Source of the DNA: Pleodorina starrii
Taxonomy: Eukaryota > Chlorophyta > Chlorophyceae > Chlamydomonadales > Volvocaceae
Length of the DNA stretch: 64,000 nt
Reading direction: 5' to 3'
NCBI GenBank assembly: GCA_030267565.1
Contig: BRXU01000001.1
Span: 5,704,001-5,768,000, forward strand
Shown: piece after piece, positions 45,735-58,250 of the stretch
Layout of the letters: each line of letters starts with the position of its first letter
Numbering within the stretch: position 1 is the stretch's first letter
Notes under the pieces: generated by a model
The model's database searches: none
Told to the model about the DNA's origin: nothing
Seen by the model: only the letters and a program-made list of their open reading frames with translations
Made by a program: the position numbers and the translations under genes

Positions 45735-48700
45735 TTACCGCGTGTCTGGGATCTTGGCGTAGAGCCACTGCAGAACTGTCTGGAAGGCGTCGTCCTGCGC
45801 GGGGAACACCGCCTGACGGGCCAACAAGTCCGCCGCCCGATGCACCCTGCTGCCGCCTGCGGCACCTGCGGCCCCGCTGCCTCCGGCTGCCTCCTCCAGC
45901 CGCTGCCTCCATGTCTGCAGGTTGTTGTCGATGACCGACTTGACCTCAGCGGAGATCAGCGGGTGGCTCACATACGCGTACCTGTGCAGACCAGCGGAGG
46001 GGGCAGGGGGGGGGGGCAGGAGGGGGGGCAGGGGAGGGAGGGGCGGCCGAGAATGGCGGCAGCCGCTCAGCACCGCTCTCCCCAACCAGGATCCACGTTC
46101 CACAAACCCAAAAGCCCAGTCCGTGCCGAGCGCACAGCCCGGATAGGACAGGACAGTCATCGCTCCCTCCCTCGCCCGCTGCCGTCTCGTCTTCCTTACC
46201 TGTGCCATATCCTCCTCAGCCTGCGCTGCATGTCCTCCAGCACCCGGGCCGGCACCGCCGCCAACCGCTGCGGCAGCCCCTCCAGCTCCCCCTCCCCCAC
46301 CCGGATGCTGCACCGCTCCAACTCCAGTTGGTCCTCCCACACCGCCTGAACCTCATCCATGATGATCACCGGGACACAGCCGTGCAGCACAGAGTCCTCC
46401 AGGCGGGCAGACCAACCGTCGCCTGAGGAGCAGCGGGCGGGGGAGGGGGGAGGGGGAGAGGGAAGGGGAGAGTGCCAGTGCGGCAGTCAGGGGGGTGCGG
46501 CAGTCAGGGGGGGGGGCGGCCAAGATGGCGGGGCCCGAAGGCGAGAGGAGAGCGGGACTTGGATGGCTGGGAAGGCGCGGATTGGGGTTCAGCGAAACTG
46601 GGCAAGGGAGGGAATGCGGTGAGTTTTGCCACATGTTCTGCCACATACACACACATACACACGCACGCGAGCACACCCGAACACGGAGCCTGCCCCGGTG
46701 GGCCCCGGAAGGGGACAGCAGGCTCCTTCCGCCCTCCCCCTCCCCTGCCCTCCCCTCCCCTGCCCTCCCCTGCCCCACCCGGCACCACGAGGCAGAACTT
46801 GGCACTAGCCAGCTGCTCCGAGTAGTCCCCCGGGATGTCACCACCGTCACCGATCAACACATTGTACTGCGACCGCCACTCGCGCTCCTTCCACAGCTGG
46901 TACAGCCGCTGCCGGATGCCCCTGCGCGGGAGCAGACGCAGAAGCAGACGTGGGCGCGGGCGGGCGGGCGGGCGGGCGGGCGGACAGCCAACCGCCCGAA
47001 GTCCTGAGGTGCTGGGGAGGTGCGGTCTGCCGGCCTCCAAATCTGCCCCACTCCAGGGAGGGGCAAGTGGGCGGTGGAGAGCGGCTGTGGAGGGAACCTC
47101 CGACCCCCTCCCCCTCCGTCGGGGTCTCCCTCCCGGCAGGACCGACCGTCCCGCTGCCCCTCCTCCCCCCCCTGACCCGGGGCACCCAGCAGTGGGCACT
47201 ACGGTAGTACGGCACCTGCTGTAGTTGGGCAGTCGGTGCTTGCCCACATCCCCCCGCAGGTACATCAAGATGGTCCGCTCCCGGGGCGGGTGCAGCAGCA
47301 GCGGACTCCTGCTGAAGTGGTGGGGCAGCTTGAGGGCGGGGATGACCAAGTCCTGGGGGAGGGAGGGAGGGAGGGAGGGTGAAAACAGGAAGATAGGGTA
47401 CGAGTACGTATGCAGATGGGCAGCCGTTGTGGTGGGCGTCTCCTCGAGGGAAAAAGGCCCTTCTGACCGCATCTCTTGTATTCCGCCACACGCGCCCCTC
47501 ATTCCCACCCGCTGCCGTCTCTGCCTCGCTGCCCAAAGTCCCAACCAAACGTTTGCATACGCGCCCCGGCGGTGGCGGTGGTGGTCCCATCCTTGCGTGC
47601 GACATCAGGCGCCGGCCGCGCTGCCTGCACACGGCGGCATCAGGCGCCGCGGAACCCTAGGTGGGTTTCCCCCACCGGGGGGGGGGGGCGGCATCAGGCG
47701 CCGCGGAACCCTAGGTGGGTTTCCCCCACCGGGGGGGGGGGGGGCGGCATCAGGCGCCGCGCAGTCGCACCTTGCCGGGCGTGTAGCAGGGGTGTCCCTG
47801 TATGCGGTGCAGCCACCCGCCCGGCTGCTGCGGGGCGGTGTGTTCCTGCGTGTAGTTGTCGGGTGTGAAGGCGGTGTTGCTGCGGTGGCTCAGGTCGGTG
47901 CGGCCCCAGTGAGTCAGGAAGATGGAGGACTTATAGATATCTGCAGCCGAGGAGTGGGGGGCAGGAGGTATGGGGGTGAGGGAGGATGGGGGCGGGCGGA
48001 CACGGATACTGGGCCCTGGAAAGCAGCTGCCACCACCAACCAACCAACTGACCAACTAACCGACCAACCAACCAACCAACCAAAACACACATACACGCCA
48101 GTGCCCACCCGTCGGTGCGTAGCATGCGCCCTCGTCGTGCGTCATGAGCCAAATGTGGTCGCGACCTCCGCGTCTGCGGCGGGGAGGGCCAGGAACCGGC
48201 CAAGGGCGGGGGAGGGGGGGCGGGGGCGGGTTGCAGCTGGCAGCGGTGTGGGTGGGTGGCCTTGATGCGTTCTTGTTGGCAGCAGCAGCAGCAGCAGGTG
48301 GTGTTTGGCAGTGTCCAGAGGTCCGGTGCCCTGTCTCACCTGTCCCAGTAGGGGAAGTGTTTCTGGATCCAGTCCCGCACCTCCAGCATCATATTGGTCA
48401 CGTGCATCACGCGGGGACCTGAACACAACCGACCAGGGGGGAAGGGGGAGGGGAGGGGGAGAGAGAGGTGGGGGCGGGACAACGGACAATGGGCAACGGA
48501 GCCGCAGTTCAGTGCAGGGAGAGAGGCGCGGTTCCCAGGGACAGAGGGAGAGGCTCCCACCCTGGAGCACCGCGGTCAGCCAGGACGGGGCAGCTGCCGG
48601 GACCAAATCCGCTCCTGTCTGTCTGTCTGTCTGTCTGTCCACCAACGCCTCCTCCTCCTCCTCGCCCCCCTCCTCCTTGGGCGCGAGGATGACCTCCCCA

Positions 48701-51700
48701 CCCACCCACCCCCGCCGCTGCACCCGCCCCATACCGCGTCGAGCCCCTCTTTCCAGCCCCCCTCCACCCTCCCCCGCCTGAGGGTGGTTCGTACTTCATT
48801 ACCCCACGTGGGCCAGCTTCTTGGGGCTGCTGTCATCACCCGCCCCCCCCCCGCCCTCACCTGAGGGCACGTGCCACCAGGGACCGTCCGCATAGCAGTG
48901 GATGGGGAAGATGAAGCAGCTGCCGTACACGGGTACGTAGAAGAAGTCCGCAGCCTCCGGGTCAAACGTCCTGAGGGTGCGCGGGGAGCCCGAGCAGATC
49001 AGAGTACGGCGGCGGTACGGTACGGCGGTACGGCGGAGGTAACCGTGCAGCTGCCACTGCCCCTCCAGGACCGGCCCCCCTCCGGCTCTCCAGCTCACTG
49101 GCCCCAGCGTCAGCCGCAAGTTATGGAGCTGCGGCGGCATGCACCGATGCTATGTCCGACCCGGTCCGGTCCCACTGCCTCTGCACCCGTAAGGTGCTGA
49201 CAGCGACCGCCGGCCGCCGCATGTGCGGCCCGCCCCCCCCCACAATCCGCAACTACACACCAGTCCCAACCCCCTCCGCCCCCGCCTCCGCCCCGCTTCC
49301 TGCCCCCCGCCTCCCCCCCCCCTGCCCCCGCCCACCTGTGTTCGCTCTGCAGCAGCATCTCGTGGAACAGCACCTCCAGGCCGTACGTCCAGGCGAACGT
49401 ACCCGTGCGGTTGTGTGAGTGGAAGGCGCGCCAGGTGCACAAGCCCCTGCGGGGAGGGGGGGGGGGCAGCAGCAGCAACGGGACGAGTCGAGTCGGGTCG
49501 GAAGGGCGCCGCACCCCGCCCCACCCCGAGGGAACACCCCCTCGAGCTGCTGCCTACCGGGAACCAGGAGGTACCCATCAGCTTGCGGCGAACTGCTCTG
49601 ACGGCGCCCCAGCTCGCGGCTGCTGCTGCTGCGGCTGCTGCAGGGTGTCCGCAGCGCTGCATTACCGCCTGAATCTTATGTTGCGTCAATGCATGGAGAT
49701 TGCGGCACCAAGACAATGAAGTGTGTTGTGTGCTGTGTTCTGGCAGGAGGGAAAACGGAGGATGGGCAGATCATCCTCCGGCCGTTCCCGTCACTGCAGC
49801 ACCCCCCCCCGCCCCTCCGGCCCACCTGTCGTTGCGGTACTGCAGCATGCGGGCGTTATAGGCCGGCGGCAGGTCGTACACGTAGATGAGCGGCCGCCTC
49901 CGACTGCCGCTCCCTGGAGCCCTGGCGGCCGCCTCGGGCGGCACCCGCACAGTCTGACTCAGCCAGGGCCGCACATCGCCCTCGTGCAGACCTGGGGGGT
50001 GGGGGGTGGGTGTGAGTGGGGTGGGTGGGGGGTTCCACACACACACACATTCCGCCCGCTCGATCACTCACCCGGCTCCAGGGGCTCCCCCGCGACCTTG
50101 CGCGCGCAGTCGGTGCCGTACCAGCCCTTGTGGCACTTGCAGAAGCCCGTGTCGCACTCGCCGTGTCCGGAGCACTGATTGGGACACATGGTCTCAGTCA
50201 CTTCGTCGCACAGCTCACCGGAGAAGCCGTCGAAGAGGCAGCCGCACCTGCGAACGACCGTGCGGAAGGGGGGGGGGAAGAGGTCAGGTCAGGGCAGGGC
50301 ACGGAGGTCGGGCGCACACCGTGACGGTGGCCGTGTGGGGGCGCAGGGCGTTGAGCTGAGCTGAGCTGAGCTGAGCTGAGCTGGGGGGGCGGGGCGGGGC
50401 GGGTTGTGGGTCACTTCGGTGTCGCTCTTGCAGCCTCTTCAAAACACGGGTGGCGGTGGAAGCGAGCGGGCAACGCCAACCAGGAGGTCCGGTGTGGAAA
50501 GACCCCACCCTGACTTGCCCTACCCTACCCCACCCTACCCAGGGACACCGGGGCGGGGCGGCGCCCGAGTCGAGTGCGGCGCGCATACATGGACGGCCGC
50601 ACTGCGCGGTCTCGGTGCCGCCCTGGGCGCCGCCGCCTGCCTGCCTGCCGACTCACTTGATGACGGGCTTATCCGAGTTGCACCAGCCATCGGGGCCGTA
50701 GATCTGCTCCCAGGGTACTTGGCCCCAGGGCAGCTTGTTGCCCTTGCCGTCATCGCTCACCTGGTGGGGATGGAGGTGGAGGTGGGAGGTGGGAGCGGGA
50801 GGTGGGAGGTGGGAGGTGGGGGTGGCGGTGGGAGTGGGAGGTGGCTGTTGTGGTGGCCTTGCACCGTCGTTTCGATTTCGGGGTCTCAGGTGCCGACCGG
50901 GCCGCAAGGGACAGCGCAGGGGGACCACAGCCACCACAGCCGCTCCTCTTCGTGCGCCCCCTACGAGGAACACCGGCAGGAGCTGCCTGCTGGGGCACCA
51001 CGTCCCTCTATTTGCTCGCAAGGCCAAGAAACCGGATCACCTCTCCGCCCCCACCCCCCCACCCCCCCACCTGGCACACGTGGTTGCCCAGCGGCCGCCC
51101 CCGCACCGGCGCCGGAGTTCCGGGCGGGGAGCCCTTGGGCGGATTCACTCGGCGGTATTTGCCATCACAGAAGCAGCGGGCAGTCACCGGGTCGCAGATG
51201 CCTGGCGGGCGGCGAAAGAGTTGAGGGAGGGAGCGCGGGGCAGCTCGCTCGGGTTGGCGCCCCGTCGTGCGTATCCTGATCAGGACAGGGTTGGGGCCCA
51301 CCCTGCTCGACCCCTCACACCTCACTCATTGCCGGATACTGAGGCCGGGCGGGCTCCGGGAAGGGGCTGGCTGGGGGTCCCGGAGCTCGGGGCCCCAGCG
51401 TGCAGGGCTGGGGGTAGCGTCCATAACCCAATCGCGGCTCGCCCGATCCCGTCGCCCCGCACAGAGGCTGCTCGCAACACAACGAGCCATCCGCAGACAC
51501 GACACGCTCTCGTGCGGGCTCCGCACTCGAGTGGATCCCAAACCCGCGTCCGCCGCCCGCCTGCAGCCGCCTGTTCCCTTTCAGACCTCCTACTCTCCCC
51601 TACCATCCCGTCCCATCACATCGCATGCGCGTGCCACGCAGTCAGCCGCGCCACGCAGTCCGTCCGTCCGTCCGTCCGTGCCGTACCCGTGCATCGCGAC

Positions 51701-52934
51701 TCCGTGTATCCGGGGTCCGTGAGCCGCAGATCGCGCCCCTCGTCGTCGATGTGCCCCTCCGGCTGGCTGCCCTCGCCCCGGAAGTGGGTGGTGCAGGGCC
51801 GCAGCAGCACAGTGCCGCAGTCCTCGCCTTGGGAGCCTGACCAGGGGGGAAGCAGGGAGAGGACGAGGGGCGGTCGGATCGGGCCCGGGGAGGGGCGATT
51901 GCGGCCAGCGGTGGGGCCAGCGGTGCGGCAGATGCTGCAAATGCGACAGGACCAGCAACGACAATGCCCTGCCGGCGGCGCGGCGTCCAGCCACCAATAC
52001 TTGGGGCCCCCCCAGGAGCAGGGGGACAGCCCCTTAGCCCCCCCCCTCGGCCTCCCCCGCCCCCGCATGTCGACCCAGCCCCGCCTCTGCAGGCCCCCCC
52101 TGAAGCCCCGCATCCGCATCCTGAGCCGCATCCGCATCCGCACCTGCGGGGCAGTCGCACGTCCCCGTGTCGTGATTGCAGTTCCCCACGCCGCTGCAGT
52201 TGCGGGGGCAGGTCCGGTTGCCGCGGGGGGCGGGTTTCAGGGGCACGGGGGGCTGTTGGTCGTAGCCGCCGCACCAGTCACCCCAGGTGCCCCGGCAGCG
52301 CCGCTCCAGCGCCCGCCGTTCCAGAAACGAATTGCCGCTGTCACCGCTGATGCGGCTGCGGCTGGCCGCGGCGGCGCCGGTTGCGACGTGGTCGTACTGC
52401 CGCAGCTGACGGGGGTGCTGAGAGGAATGTGCGAGATCTGTGACACGAGGGCGGGCGCGGTAGGGGCGGACATGAGCACCGCGGCAGGGCGACGGCGGGG
52501 CATTAGGCGACCCGAATTGAAGCCGACGGCCGTGTGCTTTCGTACTGATGCACTCGTGGCTTTCGTAACGCCCCAACATCCCCGGTCTGCGCGTTTTGGC
52601 GCCAAATTACATGCGTGCGTCACCACGCGAAGGAGCTAGCAACCCCTGCACACCCCAGAAAGGCGCACCCAGGTCTAGTAGGTCCAGGTCCGCTTCATCT
52701 GCATCCGGATCCAGCCACGTCAAAGCTTCGCTCAGGCCCAAGTACCCTGAGCCATCGGCGGCCGCTGCTCCCTGCCAGACACATACACAGCAGCAGCTAC
52801 TCGGCACAAAATTACACGTGGAGGTCCCGAGTACCCCGCGTGGCTTCCAGAACCCCACCCACAGTGTGGTGCTCGCTTGCGCAGCCAGTGAGGAGTATGA
52901 GCGCCAAGAGGACAATGGTCATGTCACCGGCCAT
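45735..52934 (-). CDS. Exostosin-like GT47 glycosyltransferase with EGF-like domains (ELG type)
   Basis: About 16 exons. It starts [20 protein letters not shown] (52934), a signal peptide or anchor, and an acidic stretch. Cys-rich EGF-like modules follow: [19 protein letters not shown] (about 52200), a Cys module near 51180 ([17 protein letters not shown]), and [18 protein letters not shown] (about 50150). The GT47 domain runs from [16 protein letters not shown] (49880) through [18 protein letters not shown] (48930), [14 protein letters not shown] (48160), [11 protein letters not shown] (47270) and FCLVV...[23 protein letters not shown] (46400) to TAA at 45735. Animal exostosins and plant GT47 enzymes build polysaccharides in the Golgi; EGF-exostosin fusions are a known green-algal architecture, probably for glycoprotein wall or matrix. 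The junction between the second and third exons (52650-52420) is unresolved. Confidence 0.87.
47634..47760. repeat. Tandem duplication of a ~54-bp unit with poly-G ends
   Basis: GCGGCATCAGGCGCCGCG...CCCCCACC followed by 11-13 G occurs twice (47634-47687 and 47688-47743) plus a third partial start. It lies in an intron of the exostosin-like gene, immediately next to a splice donor. Confidence 0.9.
48616..48640. repeat. (CTGT)n microsatellite in an exostosin-gene intron
   Basis: About six tetranucleotide copies; a similar (CCGT)n run is at 51659-51680 in another intron. Confidence 0.85.
50350..50382. repeat. (TGAGC)n pentamer repeat in an exostosin-gene intron
   Basis: About six copies of GAGCT/TGAGC followed by a G-rich run. 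Intronic, no coding effect. Confidence 0.88.
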
Positions 52935-53420
52935 TTCCTCCGTCCTCCAGCCCAAGCACGCGAGAGAGGTTGGATAGAAACACCACGCCTAACCCGCTCA
53001 TCAATTCCGTTTGCCGTTATATATCCGTCCTAGGCGACCATTTCTACCGCGTAAACCTCTCGCGCAGCCATGACTATCCATCCTTGTATAAGAAGATAAT
53101 TCAACTTATAAGCCACGTGTGAAGACTTAGTCAAGACAGTGAACAATTGAAGGGAGAGCTTTCTCCGAAAGCTGTTGGGGGCCTTGATAGTTGTCGTGCA
53201 AGGGAGTCGTGCATCGCCATTCGGGCATCACTTACAAGACAATGAGCTCCGATATACAGACATTTAGGGTGACTTGCTGAAGAGACGGTGATAGTGCCAA
53301 AGCTTCACTGTTTCCAAGGTCGTGTCACGCCCGTAAAGTCATCTGTGCATAGCTAATCGCTCTCAGCCGGCCGGAGCAGCTGCTTCATTATTGGTTACCG
53401 ACAGCGAGGACGTAAATATC
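52935..53420. promoter_or_regulatory. Divergent promoter region, exostosin-like (-) / Rab7 (+)
   Basis: 486 bp between head-to-head starts, clearly AT-richer than the genes (e.g. 53080-53180). Both promoters expected. Confidence 0.6.
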
Positions 53421-55060
53421 ATGTCGACGAAGAAGCGACGGCTTCTGAAGGTCATCATTCTCGGTGACAGTGGGTGCGTTCAGCAGCGCCGTTTGCTCAT
53501 GCGTTCAGCCACGCTTTTAAGCGCCGTTGCTTATTTTGCGTATGCTGTCTCAGTGTCGGGAAGACGTCCTTGATGAACCAGTATGTGCAAAAGAAGTTCA
53601 CCAAGGAATACAAAGCGACGATTGGCGCAGACTTCCTCACGAAGGAGATTGAGGTGGACGATAAGAAGGTGACGATGCAGGTGAGCTGGCGAACGCGAGG
53701 ACGTCTCAGCTGTGCTGTGCTGCCGAAACCCCTGTTGCCCCGAAACACGCACGTTACCACGCAGATTTGGGACACGGCTGGGCAGGAGCGCTTTCAAAGC
53801 CTGGGATCGGCCTTCTACCGGGGGGCCGACTGCTGCGTGCTGGTCTTTGATGTCAACAACGCAAAAAGCTTTGACGACCTGGACAACTGGCGAGACGAGT
53901 TCATAATCCAGGTACAGGCCCCCAGACCCCGTGCGCAGAGAGGCTAAGCTTGGCGTGTGGGCCCTCAGGAGATGCTGTAACGGTGGTGTATGGGGGCATC
54001 GACAGCATCAAAGAGTATGGAACTAGTTACAGCCGGAGCCAACCGCCGCATCCGGCATAGCCACCTCAGTTTGACTAATGAGACTATCTCCCCGCCCGCG
54101 CGATCGCTGGCTCCTCTCGCAGGCTGGGCCCGCCGATCCCGACAACTTTCCCTTCATGGTGCTGGGCAACAAAATTGACGAGGTCGGAGTCAACCGCCAG
54201 GTAAGGAGCAGTAAGATTGTGCACAGCAGGTAGGCCGTTTGATGGCCGCAGCCCTTAATTCCGTGTTCTGTGCGCGATGACGCACGGACCAGCCAAAGGC
54301 GGCAAGGTTGTCCGGCGCCGTCGGGTTCGAAAGGGCCAAGAGCGCGGAACTTCGCGTTAGCAGGGCCACATGCAGTTGGGGCTTAACGTATTTTCAAACA
54401 AAACGTACGGACGACACGTGGTCAGAAACCTCACCCCCGTGGCTGTATTTGGACTGGTACCCTGTTGGAATGTTTCAGGTGACGGAAAAGAAGGCCAAGG
54501 CGTGGTGCGCCTCCAAGGGCAGCATACCCTACTTTGAGACCTCGGCCAAGGAGGACATCAACGTGGAGGCGGCGTTCACGTGCATCACCCGAAATGCGAT
54601 GCGCAACGAGAAGGAGGAGGAGCTGTGAGTTGCTGCCGGGCCGGGTTTCGCGGCATGCAGCGCGGCGCTGCTTTCTGAGGCCGTAGATTGGGGTGGGGTG
54701 CCTCTTGAGGTCAGATTCAACCTGCTCGTAAGAGCGGAAGGGCATCTCTGCGGGCGCGTCTTCATGCCGGCAGTGACAGTGGCATTACATGTTGCATCGG
54801 CTGAACCGTCATAAAAGCATGTAACGTGTGTTCCCCCACAGCGGATTTCCGTGTAGGGGCGCACATATGCCAAGCAAGGGTATGCCGTACATGCATGCAA
54901 CCGTACTAGGACCGTCCACAGTCCCTTGCCGCTGGTAACGCGATTAACGCTAACTTCGCCGCCCCGGCCATCTGATACTGTGCTACCATGCAGCTTCATG
55001 CCCGACGCGGTGGACATGAACACTTCCGCAGCGCAGCGGAAGCGCGCCGGTTGCTGCTGA
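53421..55060 (+). CDS. RAB7: Rab7 family small GTPase
   Basis: Six exons (53421-53473, 53554-53680, 53765-53911, 54123-54200, 54479-54624, 54994-55060) give 205 residues in phase, close to human RAB7A (207). All G motifs are present: GDSGVGKTS (P-loop, split by an intron), [13 protein letters not shown] (switch I, Rab7-type), [13 protein letters not shown] (switch II), GNKIDE (specificity) and ETSAKE. The C-terminus ends AQRKRAGCC, a geranylgeranylation site, on a short exon found by phase. Rab7 acts on late endosomes and vacuole/lysosome, driving fusion via HOPS. Confidence 0.96.
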
Positions 55061-55464
55061 GCGCATGGAGCCGTGAGCTTAGGATAGAAGCGTGGACTGG
55101 TGCAGAGGGTGCCTGAAGAATTATGCGCAGGGTTTTGCATATAAGCCAGTATTGTGGGTCCTGACAATTAGCAGTTGAGAGTTGTACTGCTGGAGTTGCA
55201 ATACGACTGGACGAGTCGGCGTGGAAGACAGGAGGTCTGTTTTCGAGGAAAGTCGACGTCAAACATATGTGCATTCTTGTCTACGATTATTGATACACTT
55301 GATCGGAGCTTTTTGTAAGGAGTTATATGCAATTATATGCAAAGGGTTTCGCGGCGACATTAAAGGTGTTACGGGCTGGCTATTATCAGTCACGAGCGTT
55401 GCCTACAGACTTCAACGCGATCAGAGTTAGACTATTGAAACGAGCGCAGTTAAACGCGGCGACC
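55061..55464. other. Rab7 3' UTR and HAD-gene promoter region
   Basis: 404 bp between tandem genes. The Rab7-side TGTAA is at 55314-55318. The remainder is AT-rich (55240-55440) and should hold the HAD gene promoter. Confidence 0.5.
55314..55318 (+). terminator. Candidate TGTAA poly(A) signal for Rab7
   Basis: TGTAA about 255 nt beyond the Rab7 stop. Positional assignment. Confidence 0.5.
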
Positions 55465-57622
55465 ATGCCGATCACCGTTGTGAGCTTCGACGTCGACGGG
55501 ACTCTTATTCATTCGATCGGAGATCACGCAAATAAACTACACAAGGCCGCTTTCAGCCATGGCTTCAAGGCGGTCTTTGAGTTGGACACGCACATCGACG
55601 TCATATCACACCACGGATCCACGGACCCGCTAATTATTATCAAAGTCCTTGAACACCACGGCATAAGCAAAGACGAGGTGTGTGGCAGTTAGGACGGGTT
55701 TGCGGTTTGCCCAGCTGGCTATAATAATCGGTCCCATAACAAAGGGACGTTATGTTATTTGTCACGGTGGACACTAGGCCCCCGGAGGGGTAGAGCCGGC
55801 GGGCCATCCGGCCTGGCACTGCCGAAAGACTCATCGGGCGTGGGGGCAAGAGACGTGACTAACCCGCACGCCCCCCTACCGACTTGCGATGGCTCAGCCA
55901 CCCAGCCTGCAGGGCCATTGCATGCAACTGCATGCAACTGCTTACTTCTCCAGGGCATTTGCCCCAGCATGTGGCCCATTGCAGAGCCAGCAATGATATG
56001 CAACGGTCCGCGCAGGCCATGGCCAAGCTTCCCGCCGTCCAGGCGGAGATGGAGCGGTACTTCTTGGCGCACATTGACCAAGCGGCGGTGGGGATAGAGC
56101 TGCTGCCCGGAGTCAAGCAGCTGCTCACGGAGCTCCAGGTACAGACCTTAGCGCGGCTTTGCGGGGGGCGGCCACGCAGCACGGATCTGTTTGCGTCCAT
56201 CCCAGGGGGGTCAGTCTATGTGCTTGGCATGCCTCCCAGCACTTGCTTCGGCTGTCCAATACTGTCTTGGGCATGTGCCCTGCTATTTGGGGCTATGTTG
56301 TTGCAAACTTCATGTTACCGTACCTTGCCTCGACGGCCTTGCAATTTAAGCGTGGCGTTTAGGGCGTGTGAGCAGCGGGCTCCGACGTACGTGGGAGCAT
56401 TACGTGCTTATGACCGCTACCTGTGTGCACACGTCCTTGCTTTGTCTTCAGTCCTTGCCACAAGCTGCGACCTGCCTGGTCACGGGCAACCTGGAGCCCA
56501 TTGGCTGGGGCAAGATGGAGCGGCTAGGTACGTGCGATAGAAGGGGCAACGCGTGGAATGTGGGATTTGGGCGGCGTGGCGTGCGTCGCCGTCTCGCAAA
56601 GCAGGAAACAACAGCCCCGTCTGGCGTTGTGCAATTGGGTCGGTGATGTTTCTTAACGTTAGGGACATCTTAGCGCCAGGGACGATCCTTATCAGTTCTC
56701 GACACGTCCGGAAACCCAGTGTGGGCAGCGTAAGCAATGTTTTACGCTATGTCTGCCTGGCACAGTGCCGATGCGTTTGTTGAAACGATGCAGCGTGCTT
56801 TGTTTGCTTGTTCAGGAATTATGGACTTGTTCAGCGCGCCGCGGTTCGGAGGTTTCGGTAGTGATTTCTGCTCGGGCAACACCGCTGAGACGTGGCGCGA
56901 TCGAGGGGAGTTTGTACGTATCGCCGCGCGCAAGTGCGAAGAGAAGCACGGTGAGATCTGAGGGGTGCAAAAGAAAGAGCATCAACTGGGGAGACGGGCC
57001 GCTCTTCAATGCGACACTGATATGTGGACATCGACTCCTTAAACGTGACCACCGCCGCGTGACTTTCGTATTGCCCCATACGTACGGCAGCCCTCTACGC
57101 AGCACGCAACGCCGATGCTCAAACGCAGTTATCCTTGCACCCCGTGTGCCTGCCCCTGCCCTATTCACGTCTCTTAACCATGAGCTTATGCCGTGCGTAT
57201 GACACATTCCTTCAGGGCCCGTGGGAGCGCGCTTTCACGTTGGCGACACGCCCATGGACATCCAGGTGCGCACAGGACACAGCAGCGGGCTTCCGGTTTG
57301 CCGTCGCGAGGCCCTAAGCACCGAGGTTGCCAACTTTAGACATGAACCCAGTTCATAGGAGTGCTATTTACCCCAAGGAATTTATGCGCTCTCCTGTGCG
57401 CTGCCGTGCCTTTCCCCGCCTGGCGCCTCGCCGCCTCATGCCGACTGTCTTGTGCCTGACCCGTTGCAGGCTGCGCTGGACGCCGGCGCGGTGCCCATCG
57501 GAGTGGCGACGGGGATCTACAGCCGGGCGCAACTCGAGGCAGTGGCCCCTGATCAGTCCGTTGTGGTGCTGGACTCGCTCGAGGACGTGTCGCTGGTGCT
57601 GCAGAAGATGGGACTTAAGTGA
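55465..57622 (+). CDS. HAD-superfamily phosphatase (phosphoglycolate-phosphatase-like)
   Basis: Six exons in phase (55465-55677, 56016-56138, 56452-56527, 56816-56950, 57216-57265, 57470-57622) give 249 residues. Motif I is SFDVDGTLIHSIGDHAN (nucleophile DxD). A helical cap follows (TDPLIIIKVLEHHGISKDE, AEMERYFLAHIDQA). Motif II is CLVTGN. FSAPRFGGFGSDF and VRIAARKCEE precede motif IV, ARFHVGDTPMDIQ, whose acidic residues bind Mg2+. The C-terminus (AALDAGAVPIGVATGIYSRAQL) is the usual HAD ending. Closest in style to beta-phosphoglucomutase/phosphoglycolate-phosphatase enzymes. No targeting signal is evident and the substrate cannot be told from sequence. Confidence 0.9.
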
Positions 57623-58250
57623 GCGCTTTCGTCCTGACAGCGATGTTCCGAAATCGCATTCATCCAACAACCGGACGCGGCCTCATGCCGCAAGTCGACC
57701 AACCTTCCGAGGCCGCTCGCACACGGCATTCCGTGACTTCCGTGTAACAAAGAATCAGGGACACTGGAGCGCAAACAAAGGTGATGCGTTCAAAAGTCCA
57801 AAACATGAAATGCTGACTTTCTGCACAGCGTAGGCAGTGGACAGCCCTCGGAATTAATCCCACAGCACCCGGCCTTCCCGGCCGCAAGCAGCATTGCCAC
57901 ACAATTTCGCTCCCATGCCTCGACATTTCCCCTCGAGAGGCGAACAACAGCGGCGGAACAATGTCACAACCCTGTCATACAGGGGACGACTCTTATCGTA
58001 CATCTATACACGTTACGGCACGCACAAGCCCCGCGGCACGCATTAACCAGCTGAGAGAAGTCATCGAACGTTAGGGGAGCGTCCCCCCAAATCTGAAGGT
58101 GCTGCGTGTAATTTGCGGGCACGCCGGGCCCTGCCGCTAAGAACACACAATCGCTCCCTGCCGCCGGGACGGCCGTCCTGCGCCGGTCCGGGACTGTCGT
58201 CCAGTGCCATGTATGGTCTGTCTGCTGAACTGAAGGGGTGACAACACCCT
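57623..58250. other. Convergent 3' spacer, HAD phosphatase (+) / reticulon (-)
   Basis: 628 bp of 3' UTRs and spacer; no further gene seen. Confidence 0.55.
57743..57747 (+). terminator. Candidate TGTAA poly(A) signal for the HAD gene
   Basis: TGTAA about 120 nt beyond the stop. Positional assignment. Confidence 0.5.

Noticed and set aside
50735..52639. 634-codon plus-strand ORF opposite the exostosin-like gene
   Set aside because: Antisense to exons with clear EGF/GT47 motifs; high GC keeps the opposite frame open, and the product is low-complexity with no recognisable domain.
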